Source: JASLCR01 sp964619585 (GTDB lineage Bacteria > Patescibacteriota > Saccharimonadia > Saccharimonadales > Saccharimonadaceae). From it: DNA of 64,000 nucleotides. Positions within the stretch are counted from its first letter, which is position 1; the number at the start of each line of letters is the position of its first letter. The position numbers were made by a program, and so were the translations under genes. The DNA is taken from positions 62,001-126,000 of the forward strand of contig CAZUCO010000002.1 in NCBI GenBank assembly GCA_964619585.1, given 5' to 3'. Positions 9,705 to 16,848 of this stretch are shown in pieces. The notes under the pieces were generated by a model that ran no database searches, was not told the origin of the DNA, and was given only the letters and a program-made list of their open reading frames with translations.

Positions 9705-9900
9705 TGTGTTTCGCGTCAAACACGTAAAACAACAGAAATGTAAAGGTCGAACGTACGCGAAACTCGCACATAATAAGGAGCATAGTAAATCACATGCCAA
9801 TCGCTATCGATTTTGCGCCGTCACGGAGCAAAAAGATTGCAGTGGATGTGGTGCCTGCCGAATGGCAACTGTATATCGCACATTAGGCTTGTAGCCTTTT
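9705..9900 (+). ncRNA. Possible structured small transcript (unclassified)
   Basis: Between the promoter above and a weak AGGCT/AGCCT hairpin followed by T residues (9885-9900) lies about 195 bases. It contains a perfect 9-base inverted repeat, GTTTCGCGT (9708-9716) with ACGCGAAAC (9755-9763), and a 30-codon reading frame listed separately. It could be a small RNA, an mRNA leader, or both. I recognise no family. Confidence 0.3.
9794..9886 (+). CDS. Possible 30-residue small protein
   Basis: ATG 9794 to TAG 9884-9886 encodes MPIAIDFAPSRSKKIAVDVV and ten more residues. Codon choice resembles the neighbours. AAGGAG (9776-9781) lies 12 bases upstream, slightly far for a ribosome site. A longer frame in another register (9700-9894) contains a chance CSGCGAC and looks less natural. 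Not recognised; low confidence. Confidence 0.25.
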   Translation: MPIAIDFAPSRSKKIAVDVVPAEWQLYIAH

Positions 9901-9943
9901 GTGTTACACAACTTGTAGTTTCCCCCCGAGACTACTCCCAATT

Positions 9944-9973
9944 AAAATCACCCCAAGGCACCGGGGTGATTTT
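9944..9973. terminator. Bidirectional terminator
   Basis: An 11-bp stem AAAATCACCCC / GGGGTGATTTT around AAGGCACC, with T-rich 3' arms on both strands. It lies between the short unit at 9.7 kb and the DsbA-like gene. Confidence 0.75.
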
Positions 9974-9995
9974 GCTTTGTAGTTTAGTCGTAATA

Positions 9996-10751
9996 CTATT
10001 TCAATTTCGAAATATCAATTCCAGCCTGCTTGAGTGCAGGTTGCATGATGAGGGTGTCAAATGACTCCTCATTTGCCCACACCGGACTCGCATCATTACT
10101 TTGTGGGACAAGCTTGCCATCCTTTACGTACTTATCAATGACCTTACCGTTGAGGTAGAGTGTTGGCGTGCTGCTTACTCCAACTTTGCCACCGAGCGCT
10201 CGATCATAATCGATCTTTGCAGTGATCACATCTGTCTTATTCTTAAGATCGTCAGAGTATTGCTTTACGTTCAGACCGAGTTGCTTAGCGTAACCTTCAA
10301 AGATTGCTCCGCGATTGCTCGTGTCTGCATCTTTCCAAGCAGCTTGATCTTCATAGAGCAAGTTATGCATTTCCCAGTATTTACCCTGTAGTCCAGCAGC
10401 TTCGGCTGCTGCAGCTGCCGCGCGCGCATTTGGGTGGATACTTGTTAAAGGAAAGTTGCGGAATACAAATGCAACGTGATCTTTATATTTTTCAGTCACA
10501 TTCTTGAGCGGCTGGTAGGCACTTTCGCAACCAGGGCATTGATAGTCACCATACTCAATAAGAACAATCTTTGCATCTTTGTTGCCGTATACGTGATCTC
10601 CGATATTACCTGACTGTTTGCTGGCCGATACTGGTTTCATCGCATCAACCTGACTGACGTCGATACGTTCCTTGTTGGTTGATAGATAAATTATCCCACC
10701 AAAAAGCGCGAGTACGACAACGCCAAAAATGATCCATGTTTTACTAGTCAC
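9996..10751 (-). CDS. Membrane-anchored DsbA-like thiol-disulfide oxidoreductase
   Basis: A 251-residue protein starting at GTG after GGAGGAAT. One N-terminal transmembrane segment (about 5-24) tethers an external thioredoxin-fold domain with active site CPGC (about 73-76) and the cis-proline loop STPTLYLNG near 195. The helical insertion between them is typical of DsbA/BdbD-type DSBA-like thioredoxins. It probably introduces disulfides into exported proteins. The paired-Cys adhesin at 32-35 kb is a candidate substrate (inference), and DipZ at 50-52 kb a possible partner. Confidence 0.8.
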   Translation of the reverse strand: MTSKTWIIFGVVVLALFGGIIYLSTNKERIDVSQVDAMKPVSASKQSGNIGDHVYGNKDAKIVLIEYGDYQCPGCESAYQPLKNVTEKYKDHVAFVFRNFPLTSIHPNARAAAAAAEAAGLQGKYWEMHNLLYEDQAAWKDADTSNRGAIFEGYAKQLGLNVKQYSDDLKNKTDVITAKIDYDRALGGKVGVSSTPTLYLNGKVIDKYVKDGKLVPQSNDASPVWANEESFDTLIMQPALKQAGIDISKLK

Positions 10752-10819
10752 AATTATTCCTCCACTTCTTTATCTAAGTGTAACCGAAATAAGATGCAAT
10801 CACAATAATAGGTAGTACA

Positions 10820-11833
10820 ATGATAGGGATGATCACAACATTTTTTCTGGTAGTTGTAACAGTGCTTTTGATTGCTATGGCGAGTATAGACGTACCAACT
10901 GGAAATCTAGGTAAGTTTGAGCGTGAACGTCGCATAAAACAGGGTGGTCTTGAGGTGGAGCGAGAGCTCTCTCACGATGATATTGTGTCAATTAAGCACA
11001 TTCTTGAAGTATTACTTCTTGTAACCATGGCTGCTTTGGCAGTGGTGGCATTTGGGTGGATCCTTGGTTGTATCGTGGCTGTTATTGTGGCACTTGAGTA
11101 TGGAGCAATTGCTCGGTTAATGCCAATTCGCCGATATACAGCCAAACTATACGGCAAAGTAGAGCCCCTATTAATACGGTTTACGCAGCAATACGGTCCA
11201 ATGCTGAAATATGTTCGCGTCTTTAGTCCGGAAGTACCCGAACTTAGCTTGCATTCGCGTGAAGAACTTCTTCATGTTATAGAGACCAGCGATAAGCACG
11301 TTCTTTCGGCTGATGAGAGAAAACTCATAACAAGTAGTCTGACTTTTTCAGATACTCAAGTACGTGATGTTATGGTACCGCGTAGCGTTATTAATACAGT
11401 TGCAAAGGGCGAGCTACTTGGTCCACTCGTGCTCGACGATCTTCACAAGAAAGGCCACAGTCGCTTTCCGGTGATTGACGGTGATATCGACCATGTAGTT
11501 GGTATTCTCTATGTGCGCGATCTTCTCACACTCAATACTCAAAAGAAGCACACGGCACGCGTAGACACTGCCATGGAGTCTCGTGTTTTCTATATCAATG
11601 AACGACAGACGCTCGATCATGCACTACACGCTTTTATCAGTACGCATCACCATCTATTTATCGTTATCAACGAATATCGTGAAACGGTCGGTCTGTTGAC
11701 ACTCGAGGATGTGCTTGAGGCAATGATTGGACGCAAAATTATTGATGAGTTTGACGCGCACGACGACCTACGTGCCGTGGCTGCTCGTCATCCAGAATCA
11801 AACCTCTCGGCTGCTAGTCACGAAACAGTCTAG
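10820..11833 (+). CDS. CBS-pair membrane protein, HlyC/CorC (CNNM)-like
   Basis: A 337-residue protein with a short N-terminal helix and a hydrophobic hairpin (about 60-90) instead of the full DUF21 domain. A CBS pair follows (about 165-300; VMVPRSVINTV, RFPVIDG, LTLEDVLEAMIGRKIIDEFD). CNNM/CorC proteins are linked to Mg2+ handling and corA is close by. The transporter-associated C-terminal domain is absent. Its stop shares the palindrome CTAG with the convergent antiporter gene. Confidence 0.7.
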   Translation: MIGMITTFFLVVVTVLLIAMASIDVPTGNLGKFERERRIKQGGLEVERELSHDDIVSIKHILEVLLLVTMAALAVVAFGWILGCIVAVIVALEYGAIARLMPIRRYTAKLYGKVEPLLIRFTQQYGPMLKYVRVFSPEVPELSLHSREELLHVIETSDKHVLSADERKLITSSLTFSDTQVRDVMVPRSVINTVAKGELLGPLVLDDLHKKGHSRFPVIDGDIDHVVGILYVRDLLTLNTQKKHTARVDTAMESRVFYINERQTLDHALHAFISTHHHLFIVINEYRETVGLLTLEDVLEAMIGRKIIDEFDAHDDLRAVAARHPESNLSAASHETV

Positions 11834-13518
11834 CTGCTCTTGGTGGCATGCTTGCCGATGCTGACGATATGCTTTTGACGTGATTTTGTGAATGCTTCTT
11901 TTGTCATACCATGACGTTTGATATGACTAGTGATGTACTCGTTACCGAGGAAGCGAGGCAAGATAACGTAACTTGCTCCATGCTCATAGAGTTCAAGCGC
12001 ATCTTCGTAAGTGCGTGCATGACAGATAAATACTACCTCGGAGTTATATCGGTGCAGGTAGCTAAGTATCTGGTGATTAACCGAGGAATCAAAAATGGTG
12101 CTTGCGACAAACGAGGCATGGCCAGTGTTAATCTCTTCGAGGAACTCTGTGTCGGTAGCATCTCCATATGCATGGCGAATGCCTTGTGTTTCGAGGTTTT
12201 CGATAATATCCGGGTCATAGTCTACGACAAGATAACGCTGCTTTGTTTCACGAAACAGCTGCACAAACTCGTGACCTCCATGATGATAGCCAAACAAGAT
12301 GCTTTGATAGAGGGCCTGCTTTTGTTTACGTTCGGTGACGTTCTTACGCTCAAATAGATCTAGCAGAGACTTGAGTCGTCGATAGAGCGCGTCGTCGTAT
12401 TTCATGAGATATGAGCTCGTAGCAATAGTAATGAGCGCGACCATCGTGATGATGCTCGTGACCCGGCTATCTACTAGCCCGAGTTGATCGGCAAGCACAA
12501 CGAGTACGATCGAGAACTCACTGATTTGTGACAGGTGTACTCCAGCCTTAAAGCTCGTAAGCTTTGTATAGCGGAGCGCCCCAAGGCTTGCCATGATAAA
12601 GAGTGGTTTACCAATAACGACAATAGCGGATAGTACGAGCGCAGGCAGTAGGATATTGGAGAAGTCGTCAAAGATAAATCGTTCACCTAGGAATACAAAG
12701 AACAGCACAACGAAGAAATCTCTTAGGGGCTTTAGACGAGTGGCCATTTCTGTGGCATAGGGAAGCGACGCCAGGCTGACGCCGGCGAAAAGTGCTCCGA
12801 CTTCGTGCGAGAAGCCGGCCATACCAAACAGTGATGCAATACCAAAGCCCCATGCGATCGCGAACAAGAACAAGAACTCTTGGCTTTTTGCAAACCATTT
12901 TGAGGCGAGAGGGATCAATTTAGCGCCAGCAATAAACAAGACGAGTCCAAGCCCAAATGCCTTTAGTGCCAACCACCCGAGCTCTGTGGGAGAGAGGTCA
13001 CCACTGCTAAGAGCGGCAAGCACCACCATAGCAAGGGTGGCAACGACATCATCGAGGATAATTACACCAATAGCGATTTGTCCGTGAAGTCGACTCACCT
13101 CACGCTTGTCGCTGAGGGCCTTTAGGATAATAATCGTGCTCGAGAAGAACAAGGCAAGGCCAATGATGACGGATGTAAGCATAGGGGAACCGAAGGCGGT
13201 TGCCGCCAAAAATCCGGCGCCACCAACGCAAACAAAGATAACGCTGGCAGTCACGAGCGATACCTTACCGAGTCCTCTGATGACAGTAATATTCATGCCG
13301 AGGCCAATGATAAACAGTAGCAAAGCAATGCCTATTTCACTAAATCCTTCAAAGGCCTCCTTGGCATGTATAAGATCTAGCACCAGAGGTCCTACCAGAA
13401 TACCAGTCAAAATGTAGCCAAGAATAAGTGGCTGGCGCAACAGACGCATCAGACCCGAAATAAGTACAATAATCACAAGTACAAGACTGAGTTCGGTGAA
13501 AATACTTGTTTCATGCAT
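11830..13518 (-). CDS. CPA2-family monovalent cation/proton antiporter with TrkA-N domain (KefB/C-like)
   Basis: A 562-residue membrane transporter. About 12 transmembrane helices (1-385) carry the CPA2 features LRQPLILGYILTGILVGP and LDDVVATLAMV. A cytosolic Rossmann domain follows (about 410-530; ILFGYHHGGHEF, DYDPDIIENLE, GDATDTEFLEE). It would exchange K+ or Na+ for H+ under nucleotide control. The glycine-rich turn reads GYHHGG rather than the usual GxGxxG, so NAD binding may be altered. It overlaps the CBS gene by 4 bases tail to tail. Confidence 0.85.
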   Translation of the reverse strand: MHETSIFTELSLVLVIIVLISGLMRLLRQPLILGYILTGILVGPLVLDLIHAKEAFEGFSEIGIALLLFIIGLGMNITVIRGLGKVSLVTASVIFVCVGGAGFLAATAFGSPMLTSVIIGLALFFSSTIIILKALSDKREVSRLHGQIAIGVIILDDVVATLAMVVLAALSSGDLSPTELGWLALKAFGLGLVLFIAGAKLIPLASKWFAKSQEFLFLFAIAWGFGIASLFGMAGFSHEVGALFAGVSLASLPYATEMATRLKPLRDFFVVLFFVFLGERFIFDDFSNILLPALVLSAIVVIGKPLFIMASLGALRYTKLTSFKAGVHLSQISEFSIVLVVLADQLGLVDSRVTSIITMVALITIATSSYLMKYDDALYRRLKSLLDLFERKNVTERKQKQALYQSILFGYHHGGHEFVQLFRETKQRYLVVDYDPDIIENLETQGIRHAYGDATDTEFLEEINTGHASFVASTIFDSSVNHQILSYLHRYNSEVVFICHARTYEDALELYEHGASYVILPRFLGNEYITSHIKRHGMTKEAFTKSRQKHIVSIGKHATKSS

Positions 13519-13593
13519 GTTTATATTTGCCCATCCATTATCTACATTTCAGTATATCATTTTGTACCTCTGGCGCGAACAGAGGAAAGCCGG

Positions 13594-13737
13594 TATAATG
13601 AACTGCAGTTATGATTCGAATCAATGTCATCAATAGAAATAGTAGGGTCGACTACGTCTAGCTCAGCGGCAGATGTGGTGTGCGACCCTACTTTAGGCTG
13701 ATGATATCTTCTTGAAAATACGAAAGGAAATGTATTT
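13594..13737 (+). promoter_or_regulatory. aspS promoter and structured 5' leader
   Basis: TATAAT at 13594-13599 predicts a start near 13606 and a leader of about 130 bases. The leader holds a 10-bp stem, AGTAGGGTCG (13641-13650) with CGACCCTACT (13683-13692). It encloses a second stem, ACGTCT/AGATGT (13654-13659 / 13671-13676), whose 11-base loop AGCTCAGCGGC resembles a tRNA D-arm. CGAAAGGAAA before the ATG is the ribosome site. I recognise no T-box or other named class. Confidence 0.55.
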
Positions 13738-15480
13738 ATGATACGAACACTCTCTAGCAGCACATCTGAAAAAATAGGCGAGCAAGTTGTAGTAAAGGGC
13801 TGGGTGCAGTCTCGTCGTGACCATGGCGGACTGATATTTGTGGATCTTCGTGATCATACGGGTATTGTGCAGTTGGTTTTTCACCCGGACGCAGGTGAGA
13901 TATTTAAGACGGCCGAAGATCTCCGAGATGAGTTTGTTATCTCAGCAACTGGACAGGTAAGGCAAAGAGGCGCTGGCCTTGAGAATCCGAATATCGAAAG
14001 CGGCGCTATTGAAATAGTTGTCGAAAATTTATCGGTGTTAAACCGGGCTGAGACATTACCAATCCAGCCTTTTGCCGAACAGCAAGCTGGAGAAGAGCTG
14101 CGTCTCAAGTATCGTTATCTAGATCTTCGCCGTCCGAAGATGCAAAACATACTTAAGCGTCGCGCAGAGATGTTTAGCGTCATCCGTAACTACATGGAAA
14201 ATGAAGCCTTTACTGAAGTAACCACACCAATCCTTGCTAACTCGAGCCCGGAAGGCGCACGTGACTTCTTGATTCCGTCGCGTCTTCACGAAAACAAATT
14301 CTATGCCTTGCCGCAAGCTCCACAGCAGTTCAAGCAGCTACTTATGGTTGGCGGTGTGCCGCGTTACTACCAGTTGGCTGCGTGTTTCCGCGATGAGGAC
14401 CCTCGTGCTGATCGTCTGTACGGCGAGTTTTACCAGCTCGATGCTGAAATGAGTTTTGTCGAGGACGGTGAAACGGTTCGTCAAATGTTCGACCCGCTCA
14501 TCAAGAAACTTTCTACTGACTTTGCCGGCAAGACACTACTTCGCGAGGATATTCCACGTATCCCATACAGCGAAGCAATGGAAAAGTATGGCTCAGACAA
14601 ACCTGACCTTCGTTTTGGTATGGAGCTTGTTGAGCTGAGCGATGTATTCGCAGATACTGAGTTTGCCGTATTTAAGAATGCTGAAACAGTCAAAGCAATC
14701 TTGGTAAAAAATGGTGCCTCACTTAGCCGTAAGCAAATCGACGGCTTTACTGAGATCGCCAAATCAGAGGGCGCTGGCGGTCTGGCATATATCTCATACG
14801 AAAATGGCGAAGCAAAGTCGCCTATCGCAAAATTCTTGTCAGAAGCGGAGCTCGCTGCAGTAAAGGAAAAGACCGGTGCCCAAGACGGTGACACGATTTT
14901 CTTTGGTGCTGACAAGCGAAGTACGGTAAACAAAGTTCTTGGCCGTCTGCGTTCAGAGTTTGCTGATCATTTTGAGCTAAAAGATCCAAATGTGATTGCG
15001 CTTTGCTGGATCGTTGACTTCCCATTCTACGAGTGGGATGACGCTAGGAAGAAAGTAGACTTTGGCCACAACCCATTTAGTATGCCAAAAGGTGGGGTTG
15101 AGGCACTGAACGTTTCTACTGACGAGGAAAAGCTTGCTATCTTGGCTGATCAGTACGACATGGTCATGAACGGCTATGAGATTTGTAGTGGTGGAGTGCG
15201 CAACCACAATCCGGAAGTGCTTTACAAGGTTTTTGGTCTACTCGGCTATGACGAAGCGTATGTCGAAGAAAAGTTTGGCGCCATGCTAAACGCCTTCAAA
15301 TACGGCGCTCCGCCACACGCAGGCTGTGCCTTTGGTGTTGATCGTATGTTCATGGAGCTCATGAGCGAAGATAACATCCGCGAAGTGATTGCTTTCCCAA
15401 AGAACGGCTCAGGCGTGGATGTGATGATGAACTCACCTAGTGTCGTTGACGAAGCCCAGAGACGAGAACTTGGGATTTAG
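13738..15480 (+). CDS. aspS: Aspartyl-tRNA synthetase, bacterial type
   Basis: A 580-residue class II synthetase charging tRNA-Asp (and tRNA-Asn if non-discriminating, which the sequence does not settle). In order: OB-fold anticodon domain (1-105; VKGWVQSRRDHGG), motif 1 (NEAFTEVTTPIL), motif 2 (YQLAACFRDEDPRADR), the bacterial GAD insertion (about 285-410), and motif 3 (GAPPHAGCAFGVDR). It has a ribosome site and a long structured leader, unlike most genes here. The stop overlaps the convergent membrane protein gene by 4 bases. Confidence 0.95.
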   Translation: MIRTLSSSTSEKIGEQVVVKGWVQSRRDHGGLIFVDLRDHTGIVQLVFHPDAGEIFKTAEDLRDEFVISATGQVRQRGAGLENPNIESGAIEIVVENLSVLNRAETLPIQPFAEQQAGEELRLKYRYLDLRRPKMQNILKRRAEMFSVIRNYMENEAFTEVTTPILANSSPEGARDFLIPSRLHENKFYALPQAPQQFKQLLMVGGVPRYYQLAACFRDEDPRADRLYGEFYQLDAEMSFVEDGETVRQMFDPLIKKLSTDFAGKTLLREDIPRIPYSEAMEKYGSDKPDLRFGMELVELSDVFADTEFAVFKNAETVKAILVKNGASLSRKQIDGFTEIAKSEGAGGLAYISYENGEAKSPIAKFLSEAELAAVKEKTGAQDGDTIFFGADKRSTVNKVLGRLRSEFADHFELKDPNVIALCWIVDFPFYEWDDARKKVDFGHNPFSMPKGGVEALNVSTDEEKLAILADQYDMVMNGYEICSGGVRNHNPEVLYKVFGLLGYDEAYVEEKFGAMLNAFKYGAPPHAGCAFGVDRMFMELMSEDNIREVIAFPKNGSGVDVMMNSPSVVDEAQRRELGI

Positions 15481-15932
15481 TTCTGAAAGTTTCGTTCAAG
15501 CTCATCAAAATCTCTTTTGAGGCTTGTTGTATCAGCAATTAATTCTTTCAGTGTTCGTAAGTCACGATAAAAGAGTAGGTCTTTGAAGCAAAGAAAGGCA
15601 AATATCCACCAGCCCATGCCGCGACTTTCCAGGAGACGCTGGACTTTATCGGCGAAACTTTTGAGGAGTTGTTTTTGCTGAGCGCTTAGCGGCTGTGGGT
15701 AAATTCTCTGTGTAATCAACTTTGCAATACCAAGTACGATGAGCGCAATGAGGAGCCATGGAATATAAATAAAGAGCAGTAGCCACCACCATGTGCTTAA
15801 GTAATGGGCTAGTGCCCAGATGCCCAAGAGAAGCAATATGGCAATGACGGTGCCAAGGATAGATATGATAAGTAATGCACGTCTGGCGACGGTTGCGGTG
15901 AGGGCACGAATGACATCTACTTTTGCTTTCAT
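15477..15932 (-). CDS. Membrane protein of unknown function, two transmembrane segments
   Basis: A 151-residue protein with start chosen at the ATG just behind GGAGGGAG. Two strongly hydrophobic helices (about 20-45 and 50-72) are followed by an amphipathic cytosolic region with basic and acidic heptads ending DFDELERNFQN. Not recognised. Confidence 0.65.
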   Translation of the reverse strand: MKAKVDVIRALTATVARRALLIISILGTVIAILLLLGIWALAHYLSTWWWLLLFIYIPWLLIALIVLGIAKLITQRIYPQPLSAQQKQLLKSFADKVQRLLESRGMGWWIFAFLCFKDLLFYRDLRTLKELIADTTSLKRDFDELERNFQN

Positions 15933-16025
15933 CTCCCTCCATGATACTAAATACTTGCTTTTTTTGTAAAATAATGCTAATGTATAAATAGTCACATTGA
16001 CAAAAACAAATAACGAAAGGGCATT

Positions 16026-16244
16026 ATGGAAACACTTGTTGTTCTACTCTCCATCACAGTCATCCTACTCTCAGTCGTAATACTAGCGTTACTCGTCGCG
16101 GTAGTTATGGTGATTGCAAAGGTGAACAGGATTGCGAAAAATGTCGATAATATTACAAGCAATCTTTCATCAGCTACAGAGTGGCTTTCGCCAGTAAAGG
16201 TTTTTAGCGAGGCTGTGAAAGCATTTAATTCATTCCGTAAGTAA
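16026..16244 (+). CDS. Small single-helix membrane protein, DUF948-like
   Basis: 72 residues: one long transmembrane helix (about 4-32) then a helical segment NRIAKNVDNITSNLSSATEW resembling DUF948-type proteins. CGAAAGGGC precedes the ATG. The next gene starts 27 bases on and is also small and envelope-related, so the two form an operon. Function unknown. Confidence 0.6.
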   Translation: METLVVLLSITVILLSVVILALLVAVVMVIAKVNRIAKNVDNITSNLSSATEWLSPVKVFSEAVKAFNSFRK

Positions 16245-16271
16245 CGAAATAAAGTAAAGAAAGGGACAGAT

Positions 16272-16643
16272 ATGAAAGCAATTAAAGTATTACTAGGTGC
16301 AGCAGCAGGATTTGCAGCAGGAGTTCTTCTTGCCCCAAAGAGTGGCAAAGAAACGCGTGAGGATATCAAGAAAAAAGTTGACGATGTTAAGCAACAAGCA
16401 GACGATAAACTTACCCGAGGTAAGAAAGCTGCCAAGGAAGGCACTGAATCAGTCAAGGCTGGTGCTCAGAAAGTTGAGCGAGAAGCTCGTGGCATGGCGA
16501 AGAGTGTAAAGGCGTCTGGAAAAGTCGTTGGTTCAGAAGCAGCAAGACTTGGCGAAGAGGCTAAAGCGCGTGCGGGTCGCGTTGCAAATGATGCAAAATC
16601 AACGGCCAAGGCAGTTGAAAGAGACGTAAAGCGCAACTTTTAA
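16272..16643 (+). CDS. YtxH-like protein with repetitive charged helix
   Basis: 123 residues. The first 25 form a hydrophobic Gly/Ala helix ending LLAPKSGKETRED, the typical YtxH (gas-vesicle-protein-like) N-terminus. The rest is a Lys/Ala/Glu-rich amphipathic helix of LEA or apolipoprotein style. YtxH proteins are associated with stress and the envelope. AGAAAGGGACAG provides the ribosome site. It is followed by a strong terminator. Confidence 0.7.
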   Translation: MKAIKVLLGAAAGFAAGVLLAPKSGKETREDIKKKVDDVKQQADDKLTRGKKAAKEGTESVKAGAQKVEREARGMAKSVKASGKVVGSEAARLGEEAKARAGRVANDAKSTAKAVERDVKRNF

Positions 16644-16659
16644 ACCTCGTATTTCCTGA

Positions 16660-16695
16660 TAATTATGCCCTGGTTTTCGAATCAGGGCATAATTA
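16660..16695. terminator. Terminator after the ytxH-like operon
   Basis: A 13-bp perfect stem, TAATTATGCCCTG / CAGGGCATAATTA, with a 10-base loop and T-rich flank. Confidence 0.8.
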
Positions 16696-16719
16696 TTTGA
16701 GTAGAGATAAGTACATAAA

Positions 16720-16746
16720 TTAGCACTCTTGACATGAGAGTGCTAA
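16720..16746 (+). promoter_or_regulatory. CIRCE operator 1 of dnaK (HrcA site), enclosing the -35 box
   Basis: A perfect TTAGCACTC-N9-GAGTGCTAA. The spacer begins TTGACA (16729-16734), which with TACACT at 16753-16758 (18-base spacing) forms the dnaK promoter, so HrcA binding would cover the -35. HrcA itself is not encoded in the window. Confidence 0.9.
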
Positions 16747-16768
16747 TTTATGTACACTAGGGATAGTT

Positions 16769-16795
16769 TTGGCACTGTCCTGCGAGGAGTGCTAA
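16769..16795 (+). promoter_or_regulatory. CIRCE operator 2 of dnaK, in the transcribed leader
   Basis: TTGGCACTG-N9-GAGTGCTAA: a perfect right half and a left half with two changes, placed just after the expected transcription start. Confidence 0.7.
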
Positions 16796-16848
16796 AATAG
16801 ATATAGACTAAAAACTTATATTCTAACTACGAAAGGGGATACATACAA

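Noticed and set aside
9700..9894. A longer frame with CSGCGAC, suggesting a ferredoxin-like peptide
   Set aside because: Only one Cys cluster, odd codon choice and basic low-complexity sequence; the alternative 30-codon frame looks more natural, and both are uncertain.
13641..13692. A tRNA or T-box in the aspS leader, because of a D-arm-like AGCTCAGCGG
   Set aside because: No anticodon or T-arm can be folded, and no T-box specifier loop or TGGNACC-type bulge is present.
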